Shown: piece by piece, positions 60,776 through 64,000 of the stretch
Layout of the letters: each line of letters starts with the position of its first letter
Numbering within the stretch: position 1 is the stretch's first letter
Assembly (NCBI GenBank): GCA_030220185.1
Contig: JASPKZ010004562.1
Span: 40,184 to 104,183 of the forward strand
From: Diploptera punctata
Lineage: Eukaryota; Arthropoda; Insecta; Blattodea; Blaberidae
Reading direction: 5' to 3'
DNA length: 64,000 bases
The notes under the pieces: generated by a model
The model's database searches: none
What the model saw: only the letters and a program-made list of their open reading frames with translations
What the model was told of the DNA's origin: nothing
Translations under genes and position numbers: made by a program

Positions 60776-61016
60776 GTAGATGTAGAAGATTTCCGGGCTG
60801 TTGGCCGTGATCTTGAGGCTTGTAGTTCCTCGACGTTTCGCCAGAGACTGCGTCCGGCATCCTCAAGGGTTGTCTTGAGACTGGCAATTTTGTCGACTAC
60901 CTGCCCTATGTATACATTTATCCGCGACGTCGGGGAACTACAAGCCTCAAGACCACGGTCAACAGCCCGGAAATCGTATACAAGATCATCATAGTAACTC
61001 CGGCCGTGAAAGCTTA
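60776..61016. mobile_element. PLE-derived foldback (subfamily 2, second copy)
   Basis: Arms TTTCCGGGCTGTTGGCCGTG and CACGGTCAACAGCCCGGAAA, with TTGAGGCTTGTAGTTCC and its complement inside. The left half has a ribozyme-like motif at 60831-60869. The right end alone has ACTCCGGCCGTGAAAGCTTA, as in 39512-39705. No target duplication was recognised. Confidence 0.8.
60831..60869 (-). ncRNA. Hammerhead-like motif
   Basis: The minus strand reads CCC-TTGAGGA-T-GCCGGA...TCTCTGGC-GAAACGTC-GAG. Helix II keeps GCC..GGC with an internal mismatch. It is similar to 39577-39617. Confidence 0.45.
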
Positions 61017-61627
61017 AGTCAATATATCCCGCTATGTTTATGACAAAATATTTTTGTGAGAAAGTTTTTGCAATTCCTGAAAATGTACCATCTACTGATG
61101 TGTTGTTTCTGAAATAAACCATTCTTATGCTGAGTTGAACAATCTGCTGTAGACGTCCAGGGGTGGGGTGAGCGAGTTCAAACAGAAGTACTCTATATTT
61201 TCAAAACATACTAATTACGTTATTCAAAACAGTTAGAATAGATGTGACGGCTTGAACGTCGACATTTCTGGGTTAATGTAGGCCTATACGATTTTTTCCC
61301 CTCAGTTGTACTAGTTCCTCCATCTGGGTTGATTTTGTTTCGTTCACAACGGGTTCTTCAGCTTGGAATATGACAGTATATTGTTGTGTTCGTGTTGTTA
61401 TAAATCAATTTACTTATTTTAATTGAATTATGACGAAAATGGTCTGGTGATGGAATTCCTACTGAACATCTTCCTTGACGATTGACAAAAGTAGAAAAAA
61501 AGTTAACTAATGTTGACCGGCATTGGGATTTTAAACTGGGACCTTCCGAATACGAGTCTCGAATATTACCGGGTAAACAGACTAGCTTGAATTTTCATAA
61601 TTTTCAGTAACTTATTATGTTTAATCA
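61017..61627. other. No recognisable gene
   Basis: AT-rich; a tRNA-like reverse trace (GGGATTTTAAACTGGGACC) lies near 61527-61545 but does not fold convincingly. Confidence 0.45.
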
Positions 61628-61785
61628 AGTCCGTCGCTGTGGCGTAGTCGGTAGAGTCCCTACCTTCCACTCCGGCGACCCGGGTTCCATTTCCGGCGGA
61701 GTAAGGGATTTTAATCTCCACCTTGGGACTGGGTGTGCGTCGTGTCCTTGTTTATTTGTGTGAATAAGGAAAAAAGGTAAAAAAG
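61628..61785 (+). mobile_element. tRNA-derived SINE (family D)
   Basis: GTCCGTCGCTGTGGCGTAGT, then CGGTAGAGTCCCTACCTTCC and CCCGGGTTCCATTTCCGG (box B-like) form a tRNA-like head. The short body has GGATTTTAATCTCCACCTTG and GTGCGTCGTGTCC, with a TTTATTTGTG end. It is a single copy here and no TSD was recognised. Confidence 0.6.
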
Positions 61786-62319
61786 TAGAACAAGAATGAA
61801 AAAAAACAATGTGAACGAGAGAAAACAAGAAAAATAGAACTATCCGATTAAAACTACAGATACAGTAAGTGATGAGAACAAGGCAAAAAAATCAGATGAA
61901 CATCATCAATACAAATAAATGTAAAAAAAAAGTTAAAACAAAAATATAGGGTTATTGCCTTTTATTTGTAATCCAATATACCGTATTTACTCAATGTAAA
62001 CAGTGTTTGATAAAAAACAAGTAGAATATTATTCAGATAATTAATTTTAGTGTCAACATTTGTTATTTTTACTAAAAATATTGTTTTGGAACGCTTGAAC
62101 ATCTCACGTCTTGGCTGAGTGTATACCAGTTGCGAAAACGTGAGTGAAATAAGGGTCTATGTGACTTGCGAAGATAATGACTTGAATTGTTAAACAGCGT
62201 TGTTATGTAATTCCGAGCTAAGTTCCAGTTCTACTGTAAATAAACAACTTGACTCCGTCTATTGGGAAACCGTGGTGCTACCCGCCATATTACTCAACTG
62301 TCACCGATAGAAACATTGT
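61786..62319. other. No recognisable gene
   Basis: A-rich then mixed sequence; nothing supported. Confidence 0.45.
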
Positions 62320-62402
62320 TCTAAGGCATCGTTTGCCAACCTGTGGTTCGCGAAAACCTTAGGGGGTTCGCAAAATATTTCAAGGGGTTCGCCAAAACTT
62401 TT
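62320..62402. mobile_element. Possible hAT-type terminus
   Basis: GGTTCGCGAAAACCTTAGGG followed by GGTTCGCAAAATATTTCAAG and GGGGTTCGCCAAAAC repeats resemble the ends of some hAT transposons with GGTTCGCGAACC-type repeats. No partner terminus or transposase was found, so this is weak. Confidence 0.3.
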
Positions 62403-62463
62403 CCGTAATGACGGGTTTCGAGGTTAGGCCTATTATTGCTTCCTTCATTTCTGCGGCATTGTC

Positions 62464-62466
<3 letters not shown>

Positions 62467-62543
<77 letters not shown>

Positions 62544-62573
62544 TAATAATAATATAATAATAATAATAATAAT
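62467..62573. repeat. (AAT)n microsatellite
   Basis: About 35 AAT units with two interruptions. It directly precedes LINE family 2; the other family 2 copy also has ATT units at its 5' side (6095-6120), so the run may be part of the element. Confidence 0.92.
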
Positions 62574-62584
62574 ATTGGAATTGA

Positions 62585-63262
62585 AACCAAAGCCTATAAA
62601 AGTAGATGCAAAAAAATGGAAACAGCATTTCGGCTTACTCACAACACTTATAATAAAAAATGCATATCTTTACATACAAAATTACGACACTATAACACTG
62701 TAATTAAATCAGAGTGCCTCTATGGAGCAGAAAGAAACATTAATTTTGAACAGAAAAAAAATATATCGAAAATATAGTGAAAAAATGAATGCAAAAATTA
62801 TAAGAAAAGTTTTAAGTCCACAAGTCATAGGTGAAGCATTTAGACTCAGAATTAAATAGGAAATAAAAATATATACAGGCATTCATAGTGATATTAGAAA
62901 ACGAAGGTTAAAATTTTATGGCCATATTAAACGAATGAACTCAAATAGGCTTACAAAACAGATAACGGAATTCTACGAAAACAGAAGTAAAGCTCCAGTG
63001 GATACTATGAAGTGGATCGATGAAGTCAAAAAGGACTTAAAATTGGCAGGAATTACTAAAGAAGATATCCCAAACAGAGATATATTTAAGAATTAAGGTG
63101 AATAAGTGGCAAGTTGACCAACAGGGACAAACCAGAAGAAAAAAACTGGAACAACTTGGACAGATGAGAGAAAACAAGCTCATAGCAAAATAATGAAAGA
63201 ATATTTGGGCTCAAAGGAAACGCCTCTAAGTACTTTGCGTAGTCCTACATGGGCTCATTCGC
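62585..63262 (+). pseudogene. LINE 3' fragment (family 2, copy 2)
   Basis: The coding strand has GVPLWSRKKH-like remains, then a fairly open C-terminus: GIHSDIRKRRLKFYGHIKRM, NSNRLTKQITEFYENRSKAP, TMKWIDEVKKDLKLAGITKE and DIPNRDIFKN. The YGHIKRM...NRLTK pattern is the C-terminal region of RTE-like LINEs. No RT is present. It ends GGGCTCATTCGCAATTAAAA. The copy matches 5447-6110 on the other strand. Confidence 0.75.
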
Positions 63263-63269
63263 AATTAAA

Positions 63270-63620
63270 AAAAAAAGAAAAAATAATTTATTTATTTTTA
63301 TTTATATACAGACTTTTAATGTTTACACATCTCTCTGTGCCTAAAGTTTTATTTTCTTCTCCATTCGTCTCTCTCACACCCAATCCACGTCCTCCAGTCC
63401 TCTTGTCTCATTCCAGTTCTTATTTCCTGCATCCACGAGTTTCGAGGTCTTCCTCTCCTCCTTCTTCCAGGGGACACCATTCCAATGTTTTCCTGGGTAA
63501 TCTTTCTGCTTGCATTCGTCGTGTACGATGGCCCATACCAGTTTAATTGCTTATACCGTTTAACTCTACTATTGAATAACAATATTCCTTTTTTTCTTAT
63601 GACAGTATTTCTCATTTGTT
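63270..63620 (-). pseudogene. LINE C-terminal fragment (family 3, copy 2)
   Basis: The reverse frame 63349-63615 is open: RNTVIRKKGILLFNSRVKRY, LNWYGPSYTTNASRKITQEN, GMVSPGRRRRGRPRNSWMQE, IRTGMRQEDWRTWIGCERDE. PGRRRRGRPRNSW is the hallmark C-terminal block of RTE-like LINEs. The 3' UTR and an AAAT-rich tail lie at 63270-63348 and abut the tail of family 2 copy 2 tail-to-tail. The RT is missing. Confidence 0.8.
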
Positions 63621-63732
63621 AATTTTGAATATTGCTGCGCTCCGCAAGAAACCATTTCACGAATAAGATTTTGGGCCAAGGGGTGGGGAAGGGCCAACGG
63701 CAGCGCCCGAGGGACAGGACGCGCACGAGGGG

Positions 63733-64000
63733 GAAGAAGACGAAGAAGAAGAAGAGAAGAAGAAGAAGAAAAGAAGAAGCAAGAAGAAGAAGAAGAAGGC
63801 AAGAAGAAGAAGAAAGCAGCGAAAAGAAGAAGAAGGAGGCGGAGGGGAGAAAGGGGAGGGACGAAGAAGGCGAAGAAAAGAGAAGAAGAAGGCGACGACG
63901 AAGAGAAGAAGAAAAGGAAGAAGAGGCTAAGAAGAAGAAGAAGAAGAAGGAAGAAGAATAAGAGAAGAAGGGAGAAGAGAAGAAGAAGAAGGCGAGGAAG
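63733..64000. repeat. Purine-rich GAA/GAAG tract
   Basis: An almost pure A/G strand made of imperfect GAA, GAAG and GGA units running to the window end. The long Arg/Lys/Glu frame over it is a composition artefact. Confidence 0.92.

Noticed and set aside
62380..62642. Poly-tyrosine or poly-isoleucine reverse frames
   Set aside because: They are translations of the AAT microsatellite at 62467-62573.
63632..63961. Arg/Lys/Glu-rich 109-codon frame
   Set aside because: It spans the GAA/GAAG purine tract; open frames are expected there by composition.

Overview
The window is a gene-poor, AT-rich, repeat-saturated piece of an insect nuclear genome. The clues are eukaryotic retrotransposons and DNA transposons, tRNA-derived SINEs, microsatellites and arthropod-type core promoter signals. 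The dominant RTE-like LINE and the SINE set suggest a cockroach or termite lineage, but that is an inference from memory of similar repeats and was not tested. There are no bacterial operons, no CRISPR array and no rRNA. Nearly every long reading frame belongs to a mobile element. The only candidate host-gene signal is a TATA-less initiator plus DPE next to a 14-base first coding exon near 25.3 kb.

Layout. 1-5.3 kb: the 3' part of an RTE-like LINE, then a head-to-head inverted pair of 5'-truncated Penelope-like elements (PLEs) inserted as one unit with a 12-bp target site duplication (TSD). 5.4-15.7 kb: degraded LINEs and foldbacks, then a piggyBac remnant (TTAA-flanked, 8.7-13.3 kb) holding a nested Tigger/pogo remnant (TA-flanked) and a LINE 3' end. 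16.2-19.4 kb: a foldback with ribozyme-like hairpins, split by a jockey-type LINE with its own TSD. 19.5-25.2 kb: mostly featureless, plus a 0.6-kb palindromic MITE and a SINE. 25.3 kb: the putative promoter. 26-32 kb: several foldbacks, a tRNA-like inverted composite with a 12-bp TSD, and a 49-bp minisatellite. 33.6-43 kb: LINE and SINE copies, many with clean TSDs. 43-56.4 kb: three RTE-like copies (one with an 891-residue open frame, one with an inverted 5' end), a mariner-like remnant and a 58-bp minisatellite. 56.7-64 kb: a 25-bp minisatellite, more RTE-like 3' ends, foldbacks, SINEs, LINE ends and a purine-rich tract.

The most interesting theme is shared by the PLE pair and at least six short foldback elements. 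On one strand each has the order: CTGANGA-like core, one spacer base, a 6-bp hairpin, GAAAC plus GTC or GTT or GGTA. The sequences flanking this core can pair with each other. This fits the catalytic core of a minimal hammerhead ribozyme, which PLEs are known to carry. The hairpin and flanking helix covary between families. A GACCACGGCC box and, at one end only, a CCGGCCGTGAAAGCCT-type terminus are shared by the PLE and the short elements. Several of the short elements have 10-16 bp TSDs. I read these as a family of PLE-derived, ribozyme-bearing inverted dimers, probably mobilised by PLE machinery. Everything here was read by eye, so boundaries are usually good to a few bases where a TSD is given and to tens of bases elsewhere.
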